The position numbers and the translations under genes were made by a program. This document shows, in pieces, positions 56,501 through 64,000 of a stretch of DNA of 64,000 nt. The DNA lies in NCBI GenBank assembly GCA_024280455.1, contig JAJRQC010000056.1:1-64000 (forward strand), written 5' to 3'. The notes beneath the pieces were generated by a model, which was not told where the DNA came from, did no database searches, and saw only the letters and a list, made by a program, of their open reading frames with translations. Numbering within the stretch: the stretch's first letter is position 1; each line of letters begins with the position of its first letter. The stretch comes from Deltaproteobacteria bacterium. GTDB lineage: Bacteria > Desulfobacterota > Desulfobulbia > Desulfobulbales > Desulfobulbaceae.

Positions 56501-56895
56501 AGGTTACCTGTACCGCTTCCGGGAAGCGGCATTGCAAAGGAGAGACTGTTGAGATCGATGTAGTAGCCGGAAGGACTGCGTGTCCAGTCAAAGGGGGAAA
56601 AGGTCTGGATGGCTGCGGTGCCCACATCCGTATCATCAGCTGCAAGGCGTAGGGTCGTCGTTACAGTCGTGGTCGATGGGAGAGAGTCACCGGAGGCAAG
56701 AAGACACCAGATCCGGGCTGAATACGTTTTGGCATCCGGAGTTCTCCCCTTGAGTACGTAGTCGGCGCCGCCGGTTATGCCTACTCCCCCTTTAGAAAAG
56801 GTAAGATCCAGTGCCAGGGCGGGATAGGGAAAAAGAAGCACTGCAGGCAGCAGTGCGGTCCAGAGATATTTACAACAGGTATTCCTGCAAGCCAT
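50527..56895 (-). CDS. Giant secreted protein, unrecognised family
   Basis: A 2122-residue exported protein, the largest gene in the window. A signal peptide ends near residue 29 (LLFPYPALALDLT). Residues about 30-1200 are beta-rich with tandem repeating segments; the phrase around NSDGYSTDLTVIRD returns as NSDGFSVDLHLISG some 180 residues later. Residues about 1370-1660 form an amphipathic, coiled-coil-like helical region, and the last 250 residues are Gly- and Cys-rich, ending in a Cys-Cys-Asp tail. I recognise no enzymatic domain and no autotransporter, sortase or type 9 sorting signal. It is flanked by oppositely oriented dispersed repeats. An extracellular structural or adhesive role is plausible but unproven. 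Confidence 0.65.
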   Translation of the reverse strand: MACRNTCCKYLWTALLPAVLLFPYPALALDLTFSKGGVGITGGADYVLKGRTPDAKTYSARIWCLLASGDSLPSTTTVTTTLRLAADDTDVGTAAIQTFSPFDWTRSPSGYYIDLNSLSFAMPLPGSGTGNLHTAEYYLSAHVKGDKLPIESNVFNNRADSASFQYTVFSAHLIYDRTVYTINALTPANSSVCSGDTYLSAVTGNWTTSWWEDNFSLAGLCTASGANSDGYSTDLTVIRDISMAAMPPRIADPRWVIKGQPPEQLRLENVRIECEGSPPKTITLSTRLLNRDNADAQTTLYTEELTPTWQADPASQRYSFTHTPEYPLPDAGGTDESMQTATYLVTTTAASIADAFSPNNMLATNDFSYTVFSGLLYFNNVETEFSSISLGPSLECGTVFADNISLASLTGNWSDMAENYPVNAAGLCTEKQDNSDGFSVDLHLISGQAVLGTLAATVAGLHVEFAETTLDANGGAFSAAVVTLPETITAHGENGGLIDPFGTDQINFPGRSFQQSLEGVTISTFVSYLHSYGLPFYLKSSAIRLPININSSGISLFQPYPVYIHQEAVQALAPADPRTSFPANDIIFSNPIQSASNTVTFDRNGLDGLLWFQGDSGNGLQTSFPRARLGFDYLGLILEDSTIQQGTLNNVTFTMKFDRSCMGPECSGNTYDARWYRVNAARAGLHASGAFGIGFADIGPSMDMDLNDTGEDSTEWGVFPLQDDNGTPNQQPGTYIRQDRNRSGAFLVPGFIMPQTAETLAEPLRLSQVLLGSYLFNDQAGPATFLPLHDPANPAATRGDGFFAGLNLGPENYTSLDEGAGQLLNNQTLIRFFAADTVPAHISMIDRPAVKYVLRPGGLTGVFNTAFDSTVDGTVDIYGYTFNFSRFAFRQDRNRLNSYTFIDGTISLRDGPVANDIDGNQQDFNVAFLNLDLTCDGNLGSGQVDTGDEPTWPACDDQGEHKGCQTLMYWNMPVLLTGMAFEYSPDQNAGNQICPSADKVLQLHTRNQIDGLDNPLTLSGFYSSAGVLHDQEFYGDVQSRCDSPVDSTNGRGFDIRLRTAYLNQVPTDTNGNALLPQWNGFSVLAGLTDVPLFDDLRLAGHFDNLGAQDREDFDLYIFQDETANDLNRDGVPENPAYLGDTVTTLRNRLHTEGREPPKPYFSYSWPSGDMVNLNAYAVYQRTALDSGPRFSGLPKEADIFGVVQVQSVPDYITPKKTKLSFRLSADVAALQNFQLDIGNYTGTLDIFLHEVLHVDPAFSMSSVLCTSINGEETCLYDLEEKMLSLTGGDLTAVLAPEFDNLLLDAALEPMLTDTARNLTYIHQAPGMINGILVLPLRDIRADLHEIVSTELPGQFELLYNDLSSVALFGVPALLSLADNPGLDVLQNMEDQVRLFRNRLGMVIDHLDSGITTVQQAAEELVPQCPDPSAGCSGIIDRLDTAALQTLEELTLLENALTSHLTSSLRIPDPSLNPLFKQVEEARKVITDIRAAIGGVDLDTLGNELQDAALMFGAEIDTSLLSNIRRTVNSSLNELDLAISRADQVIAKTYTDILDGGNSRIDTMVHQGTRLIGEGSTVRENITILRTRLEVIKSRIINNYHGVEMQLTALREPLDELRRNIDPDGVPTLTGIDDTDDWASVRTRAQSFLDDSFAVAQSSMLGQSGIAFEATVPVPVDFLALFGGEQLSLLLNIPFQIFLTASGEGNLPGLLSALAEAADSALPQPTTADLRTMFRNALLDSEPVTLLNTTYYSQFGLISDQLDNITTQLTARINELIRQTVSVVDKQLSAQLAAAVHPVGQSSGWTGLQSVGIDGYALISQDEIERIHMGAEFVFDGGSDPTSYNAALDVFSLAANNGAAGCGGNSGNYYDVILSTHDVTARMLGGSVGIKSAAIGFTINQDARPVALFGNCYLNGAVSYEPLVLDDLGLEVGIGECELYFGATGSGHFDSYQIPRAAFYLGRSCPDSGQGVLQRLDPEAGRFIGDISPLTGIYARGSVDIPVWDNGCAFTIGLGADVGAWYFTEPDPMGTIGALVGGSAYGRLSCLAALKGKITCMGQLSGTSYSFSGSGWAGAGIGDCSPGSWQSVSDVRRDKWCETGDATFKASYDQEWNIEDLSINCCD

Positions 56896-57161
56896 TCTCT
56901 TCCTCCCCGTGGGCGAATGGATAAAGTACCAGTGGCGGTTTTTCCTGCACTGTTGTCTGTGGGATATCCGGTAGAAAAATCAACCGTACAGCGTCCCTTA
57001 TCTCTTTATACAGGGGGAAAGGGTACAAAGAGGTTACAAAAAGAGGGGGCAGAGATTTTTTTTGGGCTGTTTGGAAAAAGATGATCAGGAAGTCGGCGGC
57101 GGACCAGGATGATCATTTCTGCAGACACCACTGAAAGAACTGGATGCAACAGGAATTTTTG
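56896..57161. other. Region upstream of the giant gene
   Basis: This presumably holds the promoter for the surface-protein genes. No specific promoter, operator or gene was recognised. Confidence 0.3.
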
Positions 57162-57357
57162 ATAAACCAGCATGGCTGGACCAGATTTTTAACGTCACAG
57201 CCACAACAAAGGATGAAAACAGCCCGAAACAGCGTACTTCGTGGGCGATTTTCGGATAAACCAGCATGGCTGGACCAAGATTTTTAACGTCACAGCCACA
57301 ACCAAGGATGAAAATATCCTGATACGACATCACTTCGTGGGTTATTTTCGGATAAAC
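57162..57357 (-). repeat. Two inverted units of the CCAGCCATGCTGG repeat
   Basis: Read on the minus strand, two tandem units (about 57256-57357 and 57162-57258) show the palindromic core and CCAGCCATGCTGG junctions. They face the 50456-50505 copy across the giant gene. The remaining bases to 57437 carry the msrB leader. Confidence 0.82.
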
Positions 57358-57437
57358 CGATTATAACCGCTGTTCTGCCGGCCGGGCCCTTTTACCGGGC
57401 CGAAGAGTACCATCAGGATTACTACAGGAAAAATGTC

Positions 57438-57998
57438 ATGCAATATTCCAGATACAAGGTCGGTTCCGGCCGGGCCGGTTTTCTGGAGAAGACCTGGAAG
57501 AGTCAGGAAAAAAACGAGCAAAAAAAATACACCCGGCCGGGTGATGAGCTTTTAAAAGAACTACTCACCCCGCTGCAGTATAAGGTGACGCAGGAGGAGG
57601 GGACGGAGCCGCCTTTTAACAATGCTTACCGGAACAATAAGAAGGATGGAATTTATGTGGATATCGTCTCGAGAGAGCCTCTTCTTTCCTCAACTGATAA
57701 ATATAAATCCGGCACCGGCTGGCCCCGTTTTATCCGGCCCATCAACAAGGGAAACCTGGTAGAACGTAAGGGCCGGAAGTTTTTTACCGTCCGCACAGAG
57801 ATCCGCAGCAAACAAGGGGATTCCCACCTGGGGCATGTATTTGATGACGGTCCAGCCCCTACCGGCCTGCGTTACTGCATCAACTCTGCGTCCCTGCGAT
57901 TTGTGGCCAAAGAAGAAATGCAGGACAATGGGTATGGTGAGTACCTGAAACTTTTTGAGTCGCAGCCGACACAGAATTCGTCTTTTCCCGATCAATAG
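57438..57998 (+). CDS. msrB: Methionine-R-sulfoxide reductase
   Basis: Repairs R-methionine sulfoxide. MsrB signatures are [28 protein letters not shown] and [12 protein letters not shown], where the Cys is the catalytic residue. The two CxxC zinc pairs of many MsrBs are absent, so this is the zinc-free type; no second (resolving) Cys is evident in the reading frame, so recycling may need an external thiol. A 40-residue N-terminal extension is Lys-rich and without a signal peptide, suggesting a cytoplasmic enzyme. Confidence 0.9.
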   Translation: MQYSRYKVGSGRAGFLEKTWKSQEKNEQKKYTRPGDELLKELLTPLQYKVTQEEGTEPPFNNAYRNNKKDGIYVDIVSREPLLSSTDKYKSGTGWPRFIRPINKGNLVERKGRKFFTVRTEIRSKQGDSHLGHVFDDGPAPTGLRYCINSASLRFVAKEEMQDNGYGEYLKLFESQPTQNSSFPDQ

Positions 57999-58022
57999 AA
58001 TTTCTGCTGCGGGTGCCCCTGC

Positions 58023-58160
58023 TTAACTGTTGGACGAAAGTATTTGTGCCAGGGTTGAGCGCAGTTCTTCTATCTGATAAGGTTTTGGAATTACGGCACT
58101 GAGTCCGAAGACGGTAAAATGAGCCATGATGGGATCGTTGCGTAGCCGCTTGAGGCCATA
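58023..58160 (-). pseudogene. 3' fragment of a response-regulator receiver domain
   Basis: Read on the minus strand, the frame ending at the TAA complementary to 58023-58025 encodes NDPIMAHFTVFGLSAVIPKP followed by YQIEELRSTLAQIL. This is the typical end of a receiver (CheY-like) domain, with the conserved Lys-Pro and last helix, as at the C-terminus of hybrid histidine kinases. Nothing upstream belongs to a kinase; the frame runs into a transposase fragment. It is a rearrangement remnant. Confidence 0.65.
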
Positions 58161-58185
58161 CCTTTCGCCTGTCCCCTGGGTAATA

Positions 58186-58329
58186 GCCGACACTCACATC
58201 CATCTCAGTGGGCACGACACGGTTGATTATTTCAATCAGATTAACACGACGACAAAAAGCAGCAATTACTGGAAGGTGATCAGCTCGAGAGATCTGCATT
58301 TGTTCCAGAACATCATCTGTTTTGACCAT
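58186..58329 (-). pseudogene. IS1634-type transposase N-terminal fragment
   Basis: The first 48 codons of a minus-strand frame (VLEQMQISRADHLPVIAAFC and RVVPTEMDVSVG) match the DUF4277 N-terminal domain of IS1634-family transposases. The sequence then breaks off into unrelated DNA and the receiver fragment. No catalytic domain or second end is found, so the copy is dead. Confidence 0.65.
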
Positions 58330-58704
58330 AGCTATTCCACTACCTCAAACGTGGCAGGAGCAATACGGCGAACCAGTATACCCTGCTTTGATTTCTTGGC
58401 CAGAGCACTGGATAAAGAATCACGATCTGTTACCCGCCCATATTCATCTTGATTTTACGTTTAATATTCATGAGGCTTGAAATTCAAGATTATACCTTGT
58501 TACCAAGGTGGGTAAAGTGTGTTTGACCTCAAAGTAATGCGGATCAGTAAGTCACTTTTGGGAGTTTAAATGACGGCACATTGGAAAAGAGTATAATTTT
58601 GGACTAACGCTGGCTTTGCCAAATAACGAGAAATTTTAAACCATGGTCAAAAAAACTCATGGAATATTTTGACTTCAGTAGAAAAAAGAGATAGATTGCG
58701 GGGC
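58330..58704. other. Intergenic with unassigned coding-like scrap
   Basis: On the minus strand just upstream of the transposase start, a short frame (about 58337-58450) encodes GRVTDRDSLSSALAKKSKQG and ends TAG. It may be the tail of a lost gene. No intact gene is seen, and no clear ribosome-binding site marks the start of the ATPase. Confidence 0.35.
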
Positions 58705-59817
58705 ATGAAGGAAAGATATCTACACCAGCAGGTCGTCCGTGATCTGAAGAAGAAAATGGTTTTTATCAGCGGACCAAGACAGGTCGGTAAAACCACTCTT
58801 GCCAAGTCTCTTCTGAAAACGGACGCATCCTACCTCAACTGGGACATTCCCGCCCATAGGGAATCGATTCTCCGCAGAGAACTTCCAGTAACGGAAATGT
58901 GGTGTTTTGATGAAATCCATAAGTACAGCTCCTGGCGGGATTTTCTTAAAGGTGTGTACGATGAATTCCATCAGGAGCACCGGATCCTGGTCACAGGAAG
59001 TGCGCGTCTGGACATGCTGAGAAAATCCGGAGATTCACTCCAGGGCAGGTACCACCATTTGCGCATGCACCCCCTGTCGGTGAAAGAATTGGGAATCACC
59101 AGCCAGGAGGATTTTTTGAGGTTGCTTAAGCTCGGAGGATTCCCGGAACCGTGGTTTTCAGGCTCAGCAGTTGAGGCAAAACGGTGGTCAACCAACTACA
59201 GATCGCTTCTGGTCAACCAGGAATCGACCAGTATTGAAACTATTTCTGATCTCTCAAAACTGGAACTTCTGTCCCTGCGCCTGCCTGAACTCATCGGTTC
59301 CCCTCTATCCATTAACGCTTTACGCGAAGATCTGCAGCTGGCTCATAAGACAGTGAGTCGCTGGCTTGATATCCTGGAAAATATCTATATGATATTCCGG
59401 CTGGCTCCCTTTGGTTCGCCCCTGATCAGGGCAGTGAAAAAGGAACAGAAACATTATCATTTTGACTGGACCTTGGTGCCGGACATGGGGGCACGATTTG
59501 AAAACCTGGTTGCCTCCCATTTATTAAAATGGGTCCACTTCAGAAGAGATGTTTTTGGAGAGGAGATTGAGTTGCGCTATTTCAGAGATACAGATAAACG
59601 AGAGGTTGACTTCTGTGTCACCCTAAACCGGAAACCAACAATGTTTGTGGAATGTAAGTGGTCTGAAAACTCGACCAGCCCCCATTTATACTATTTGAAG
59701 AAGAAATTCCCGGAAGTTGAATATACCCAGGTTACAGCAATAGGAGAGAGAAGTTTTATTGATAAAAAAGGTATTATCCACCTGTCTGCTGTAGAATTTT
59801 TACGGAAACTGGTGTGA
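58705..59817 (+). CDS. AAA+ ATPase with DUF4143 domain
   Basis: A 370-residue protein. The N-terminal AAA_14 ATPase has Walker A SGPRQVGKTTLA and Walker B MWCFDEIHKY, plus a VTGSARLDML sensor region. A C-terminal DUF4143 domain contains a winged-helix-like part and ends with REVDFCVTLNRKPTMFVECKW, the D-ExK arrangement of PD-(D/E)XK nucleases. The family is widespread and uncharacterised, often in defence or mobile contexts, which fits the adjacent transposase debris. The frame is open to a TTG at 58669; ATG 58705 matches the usual family start. Confidence 0.85.
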   Translation: MKERYLHQQVVRDLKKKMVFISGPRQVGKTTLAKSLLKTDASYLNWDIPAHRESILRRELPVTEMWCFDEIHKYSSWRDFLKGVYDEFHQEHRILVTGSARLDMLRKSGDSLQGRYHHLRMHPLSVKELGITSQEDFLRLLKLGGFPEPWFSGSAVEAKRWSTNYRSLLVNQESTSIETISDLSKLELLSLRLPELIGSPLSINALREDLQLAHKTVSRWLDILENIYMIFRLAPFGSPLIRAVKKEQKHYHFDWTLVPDMGARFENLVASHLLKWVHFRRDVFGEEIELRYFRDTDKREVDFCVTLNRKPTMFVECKWSENSTSPHLYYLKKKFPEVEYTQVTAIGERSFIDKKGIIHLSAVEFLRKLV

Positions 59818-60247
59818 ACAGTGTTTAAGCCAAACAGATATCATGGTGAGATCGTTGCCGGTTCTTTGATGGTACCTGCGCGATAATTCAAAATGCTTTG
59901 TGATTATCCGTTATTTTTTTCGTTTTTTTAAGGGAATGCTGTTTCTTCTTTCTTTGTTTCGTTAAATTCGTTTTGTTCGTAGAGGGAGATTAACCAATAT
60001 TAATAGGGAACTTTGCTCGATTCAGTGTAGGGGTACTCTCTCCTTATCATTATGTAATGTGATGGACTCGACAAAAGTCAAAAGCGCCATTTGCCCAGTA
60101 CGGAATTACAAGATGATACGACCTGTCCACCGTCGATTTCGTGGCTTATCGGAGTCTCAGGAGTTCGCTCGTCATGTGGACATTGCCACACATAACCGGA
60201 AGTCTCTACTATCTACGACACCGATATTCCTGTGAATTAAAAAAAGG
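59818..60247. other. Intergenic downstream of the sdh operon
   Basis: Contains only the repeat fragment at 60061-60112. No gene was recognised and no clear terminator was found for either converging gene. Confidence 0.4.
60061..60112 (-). repeat. Inverted partial copy of the 3247/22908 repeat
   Basis: Read on the minus strand, CTTGTAATTCCGTAC, then GCAAATGGCGCTTTTGAC, matches the middle and right end of copies A and B with several changes. It is the most diverged copy. Confidence 0.6.
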
Positions 60248-61006
60248 TTAATCGGCGGTAAAGGCTGCCCGTAGATATTCCCGGTTGAGGCGGGCAATAT
60301 TGCGGATGGAAATGGACTTGGGACAGACATTCTCACATTCCCGCTCGTTGCTGCAGTTGCCGAATCCGGCCTTGTCCATGGCCGTAACCATGGAAAGCGC
60401 CCTGCGTTTACGTTCAGGGCTGCCCTGGGGCAGCAGGGCGAGTTGCGAGACCTTGGCCCCGACAAAGAGCATGGCCGCAGCATTGGGGCAGGCGGCAACA
60501 CAGGCGCCGCAGCCAATGCAGGCGGCGGCATCCATGGCCTGTTCGGCATTGGCCTGAGCCACCGGGATCGAGTTGCCGTCCTGGGCGGATCCGGCATTGA
60601 CCGAGACGTAGCCCCCGGCAATAATCACCTGATCAAAGGCGGACCGGTCAATAATTAGATCTTTGATCAGCGGAAATCCCTTGGCACGGAAGGGTTCGAT
60701 GGTAATGGTCTGGCCGTCCCGGAAGTGCCGCATATGGAGCTGGCAGAGGGTGGTTTCCCGTTCCGGGCCATGGGCGGTGCCGTTGACAACCGCCCCGCAC
60801 ATGCCGCAGATGCCCTCTCTGCAGTCATGGTCAAAGGCTACCGGTTCCCGTCCCGACAGGGTGAGCTGTTCGTTGAGCACGTCCAGCATTTCGAGAAAAG
60901 ACATATCCGTGTCGACGCTTTCAAGGACGTGTTTCTCAAAGGATCCCTGGAAATCAGCACCTGATTGCCGCCAGATTTTTATCGTTATTGTGATCGTTTT
61001 TGCCAT
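60248..61006 (-). CDS. sdhB: Succinate dehydrogenase/fumarate reductase iron-sulfur subunit
   Basis: The electron-wire subunit between flavin and quinone. The 2Fe-2S ligands lie in [10 protein letters not shown] plus a downstream Cys (about residues 62-88). The 4Fe-4S motif is [12 protein letters not shown], and the last cluster motif is [12 protein letters not shown]. The length of 252 is usual. It is the last gene of the sdhC-sdhA-sdhB operon, starting 49 bases after sdhA. Whether the complex runs as succinate dehydrogenase or fumarate reductase cannot be read from sequence. Confidence 0.94.
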   Translation of the reverse strand: MAKTITITIKIWRQSGADFQGSFEKHVLESVDTDMSFLEMLDVLNEQLTLSGREPVAFDHDCREGICGMCGAVVNGTAHGPERETTLCQLHMRHFRDGQTITIEPFRAKGFPLIKDLIIDRSAFDQVIIAGGYVSVNAGSAQDGNSIPVAQANAEQAMDAAACIGCGACVAACPNAAAMLFVGAKVSQLALLPQGSPERKRRALSMVTAMDKAGFGNCSNERECENVCPKSISIRNIARLNREYLRAAFTAD

Positions 61007-61055
61007 ATCAATACTATCCGATGAATGTTAACTCTCAGTCCCTATTCCCTAATTG

Positions 61056-62995
61056 CTACTTATAGCTGCGCTGGGAAGGGGTGACGTTTTCAAAACTGAG
61101 CTGTTCCTTGTGGAGTGCGGGTTCCGTTCCCTCACCCTTGTATTCCCAGACCGCGACATGGGTATAATGCGCATCATCACGTTTGGCCTCATGTTCCTCG
61201 GTCTGGCTCTCCTCGCGCAGGTGGCAGCCGCAGGACTCTTCCCGGGCCAGGGCATCGCGCACCATAACATCGGCAAATTCCAGGAAATCCGACACCCGGC
61301 CGGCCCGTTCCAGTGACTGGTTGAGCTGTTGTCCGGTACCGGGGACCAGGACATTATTTTTAAAATCATCACGAATTTCCGGGATCTTATTCAGGGCATA
61401 CTCAAGGCCTTTTTTATTTCTGGCCATGCCGCAGTGGTCCCAGAGCAGGCTGCCCAGCTGCCGGTGATAATGATCCACGGTCTGCAGTCCTTTTTTCCCG
61501 GAACGGGTATTTTTGAGTAAATCCTCTGTCGCCGCCTGTACCGCTTTTTCCGCCTTGTCATAGGGTTTATGACCGGTGCTGAGATCACAGGCTCCGGCCC
61601 GGGCCAGATAGTTGCCCATGGAGTAGGGTAGGACAAAATAGCCGTCGGCCAGGCCCTGCATCAGGGCCGAGGCCCCGAGCCGGTTGGCGCCGTGGTCGGA
61701 AAAGTTGGCCTCGCCGACAACAAACAGGCCGTCGATTGTGGACATCAGGTTGTAATCCACCCACAGACCGCCCATGGTGTAATGGACGGCAGGGAAGATT
61801 TTCATCGGTTCCCGGCTCGGATCGCTGCCGGTAATCTTTTCATACATCTGAAAGAGATTGCCGTATTTCTTCAGGATGACCTCAAGCCCGTCACGCTTGA
61901 TTGCCTCCTGGAGGTCGAGATACACGGCCAGGCCGGTTTCACCTACGCCCTGACCCTGGTCGCAGACTTCTTTTGCATTGCGGGAGGCGACGTCCCGGGG
62001 AACCAGATTGCCGAAACTCGGGTATTTCTGCTCCAGATAATAGTCACGTTCATCTTCGGGTATTTCCGTCGGTGGCCTGGTGTCGTGCTTCTTTTTCGGC
62101 ACCCAGACCCGGCCGTCGTTGCGCAGGCTCTCACTCATCAAGGTGAGCTTGGACTGGTAATCGCCGTGGACCGGGATACAGGTGGGATGGATCTGGACAA
62201 AACAGGGGTTGGCAAAGCCTGCCCCGTGCTTGCAGGCCCGCCAGGCCGCGGTGACATTGGAGGCCATGGCATTGGTGGATAGATAAAAGACATTGCCGTA
62301 GCCGCCGGTGGCCAGGACAACGGCATGGGCGGAATAACGTTCGAGTTTGCCGGTGATCAGGTTGCGGCAGATAATGCCCCGGGCCCGGCCGTCAACGATC
62401 ACCAGATCCATCATCTCGCGGCGGGAGTAGATGGTGACTTTGCCGCTGGCCACCTGACGCATCATTGCCGAATAGGCCCCGAGCAGCAACTGCTGGCCGG
62501 TCTGACCGCGGGCGTAAAAGGTTCGTGAGACCTGAGCGCCGCCGAATGAACGGTTAGCCAGGGTACCTCCGTATTCGCGGGCAAATGGAATCCCCTGGGC
62601 CACGCATTGATCAATGATGTTGTTGGAGACCTGGGCCAGGCGGTAGACGTTGGCTTCCCGGGCCCGGAAATCGCCGCCCTTTATGGTGTCGTAAAAGAGG
62701 CGAAAAACGGAGTCACCGTCGTTCTGGTAGTTTTTTGCCGCATTGATCCCGCCCTGAGCGGCAATGGAATGGGCCCGGCGCGGGCTGTCCTGGATGCAGA
62801 AGGATTTGACATTATAGCCAAGTTCACCCAGGGTCGCAGCTGCAGAAGCCCCGGCCAGGCCGGTGCCGACAACAATAACTTCATATTTGCGTTTGTTGGC
62901 CGGGTTGACCAGTTTATTGTCAAATTTGCAGGAATCCCATTTGTCGGCCAGCGCTCCTGCTGGTATCTGTGCGTCAAGCTGTATTTTTTTATCAT
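61056..62995 (-). CDS. sdhA: Succinate dehydrogenase/fumarate reductase flavoprotein, frameshifted
   Basis: The catalytic FAD subunit. The open frame as written covers only 62603 down to 61056 (515 codons) and lacks the FAD-binding N-terminus. The missing part is in a second frame directly upstream: [20 protein letters not shown] (dinucleotide-binding), then [18 protein letters not shown] with the FAD-linked His. Adding one A to the A7 run at 62984-62990 joins ATG 62995 to the rest, giving 646 residues, a normal length for B-type enzymes. Catalytic-domain segments HPTCIP and [20 protein letters not shown] are intact. A sequencing error seems likeliest; transcriptional slippage or a true mutation are alternatives. 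Confidence 0.9.
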
Positions 62996-62997
62996 TT

Positions 62998-63648
62998 CTA
63001 TCTCAGTTGATTGCCGGAAAACAACAGCAGCAGGACAATGGTAAGGAAAATTCCGGCAATACTAAAACATCCGGCCCAGCTGATTGCCCGGAGGAATCCG
63101 TCATATTTCGGATGATTGATGCCGATTGACTGGAAAACAGACCAGAAACCATGGCTGATATGGAGGCCGAGAATCAGCATGGCTGCAGCATAAATGATAC
63201 TGTAGAGGGGATTGTTCAGTATCGGGCCGACGATATCGGCAATGGGCTTATCCTGGCCGGTAAAATGAAAGTTGAGCAGGTGCAGCAGGATAAAGGCAAG
63301 GATGGCCAGACCGGTGTAGGGCATGGTTGTCGATCCCCAGGTGCGACCTCCTGCAGGTTTCTGTACGGCATACCTGCTTTCACGGGCGGTGCGGTTTTGC
63401 AGAAAAAGGGTCAGCCCGGTATATATATGGACAAGGAAGATGGTCAGTAGGCCGACCTCGGCGATATTGATGAGAATACCGAGCGAGTGCAGGTGCTCGG
63501 CATAGCTGTTAAAGGCCTGTCGTCCCCAGAAAATCGAGCTGTTGCCGGCGGCATGAACCAGCAGAAAACCGCCCAGCAGAAAGCCGGTGACGGCCATGAT
63601 ATATTTCTTGCCAACAGATGATGTACAGGCCTGCCTGAACCATGACAT
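62998..63648 (-). CDS. sdhC: Succinate dehydrogenase cytochrome b subunit
   Basis: The membrane anchor of a B-type succinate:quinone oxidoreductase, 216 residues with five helices (near 15-35, 60-80, 105-128, 148-170 and 187-212). Conserved His candidates for two haem b groups are in [26 protein letters not shown] and [12 protein letters not shown] single large cytochrome subunit (instead of SdhC plus SdhD) defines the type found in Wolinella and many sulfate reducers. Its stop codon lies 3 bases before the proposed sdhA start. It diverges from the radical SAM gene across 72 bases. Confidence 0.93.
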   Translation of the reverse strand: MSWFRQACTSSVGKKYIMAVTGFLLGGFLLVHAAGNSSIFWGRQAFNSYAEHLHSLGILINIAEVGLLTIFLVHIYTGLTLFLQNRTARESRYAVQKPAGGRTWGSTTMPYTGLAILAFILLHLLNFHFTGQDKPIADIVGPILNNPLYSIIYAAAMLILGLHISHGFWSVFQSIGINHPKYDGFLRAISWAGCFSIAGIFLTIVLLLLFSGNQLR

Positions 63649-63720
63649 GATGACTGTCCTATTCGGTTATTTTGATCATTTTTAATTGCCTGATTGTATT
63701 GCTTTCGTTTGGAGAACACA

Positions 63721-64000
63721 ATGGCAAAAAAAGAAAAAATCAACGACCGATATTTCGAGTCCGGCCGTTCCCTGTTACCGGGTAGATCCAGGCAGGCGAC
63801 AGCTCTGCTTGAACACTGCATGCTTTGTCCGCGACGATGCGGAGTGAATCGGCTGCAGGGGGAAACCGGCTTTTGCGGTATCGGACGCAAGGCAAGAATA
63901 GCCGCCTACGGGCCTCATTTCGGCGAGGAATCAGTGCTGGTCGGGTCAACCGGTTCCGGGGCTATATTTTTTGGGGGCTGTAATCTGCAATGCGTATTCT
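63721..64000 (+). CDS. Radical SAM protein, COG1313-type (partial)
   Basis: The first 93 codons of a gene that runs off the window end. A Cys motif (CMLCPRRCGVNRLQGETGFC) precedes the radical SAM motif, of which GGCNLQCVF is visible; the last Cys would follow the edge. This matches the pyruvate-formate-lyase-activating-enzyme-like family COG1313. The ATG follows GGAGAAC. The target protein of the radical chemistry cannot be judged from this piece. Confidence 0.8.
   Translation, partial: MAKKEKINDRYFESGRSLLPGRSRQATALLEHCMLCPRRCGVNRLQGETGFCGIGRKARIAAYGPHFGEESVLVGSTGSGAIFFGGCNLQCVF

Noticed and set aside
58126-58452. 108-codon plus-strand frame
   Set aside because: It is antisense to the transposase fragment, which is recognisable on the minus strand.

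Overview
The window reads as a chromosomal segment of an anaerobic Desulfobacterota (deltaproteobacterial, Desulfobulbales-like) bacterium. This rests on gene content: a coenzyme-B12-dependent class II ribonucleotide reductase, a B-type (single cytochrome b) succinate dehydrogenase/fumarate reductase, a CooC-type nickel-insertion ATPase, the anaerobe-type homocysteine biosynthesis protein (DUF39), acetate kinase, an HdrD-like CCG iron-sulfur protein and a COG1313 radical SAM protein. The species cannot be named from this sequence.

Layout. 1-3.2 kb: VanZ-like, SEC-C and NrdJ genes (minus). 3.9-9.2 kb: a minus-strand cell-division/cell-wall operon, cooC-like > ftsE > ftsX > envC > ctpA, with a small transposon-like element inserted between envC and ctpA. 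9.5-11.9 kb: a phosphoglycolate-phosphatase-like HAD protein and a DUF445 membrane protein (plus). 11.9-15.6 kb: a repeat-rich accessory block with an iron-sulfur protein, a VTT-type membrane protein and a Cys-rich exported YdjY-like protein. 15.7-23 kb: pfkA, a small HTH-like protein, a frame-disrupted Lys-rich peptide, a HAD phosphatase, ackA, a cold-shock protein and rhlE. 23-33 kb: an OmpA/coiled-coil envelope protein, glgB, an iron alcohol dehydrogenase, then tsaD > DUF2062 > rsmA > DUF2062. 33-43.8 kb: moaA, a PliI lysozyme inhibitor, a META protein, TrkH/TrkA potassium uptake, an ABC-F ATPase, pheA, DUF39 plus a LarE-like sulfurtransferase, HU, and tRNA-Pro(CGG). 44.3-56.9 kb: three large secreted surface proteins (966, 1076 and 2122 codons) in one minus-strand transcription direction. 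57-64 kb: msrB, mobile-element debris, a DUF4143 ATPase, sdhCAB (minus) and a truncated radical SAM gene at the window edge.

The most notable non-coding structure is mobile. Two elements have ends starting GTAACT and 8-bp flanking duplications, which are features of IS66-family insertions; a third related element is less certain. One sits inside a copy of a second, longer repeat whose uninterrupted relative is also in the window, giving a filled-site/empty-site comparison. That second repeat family (core CCAGCCATGCTGG plus an imperfect palindrome) flanks, in opposite orientations, both the iron-sulfur/VTT cassette and the 2122-codon surface-protein gene. A third repeat family recurs at 3.2, 20.7, 22.9 and 60.1 kb.

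Two genes, sdhA and the Lys-rich peptide, read correctly only if a run of seven A's is counted as eight. This could be sequencing error, slippage or real decay. The best candidates for an undescribed system are the CCG iron-sulfur/VTT/YdjY-like redox cassette and the three-gene giant surface-protein locus.
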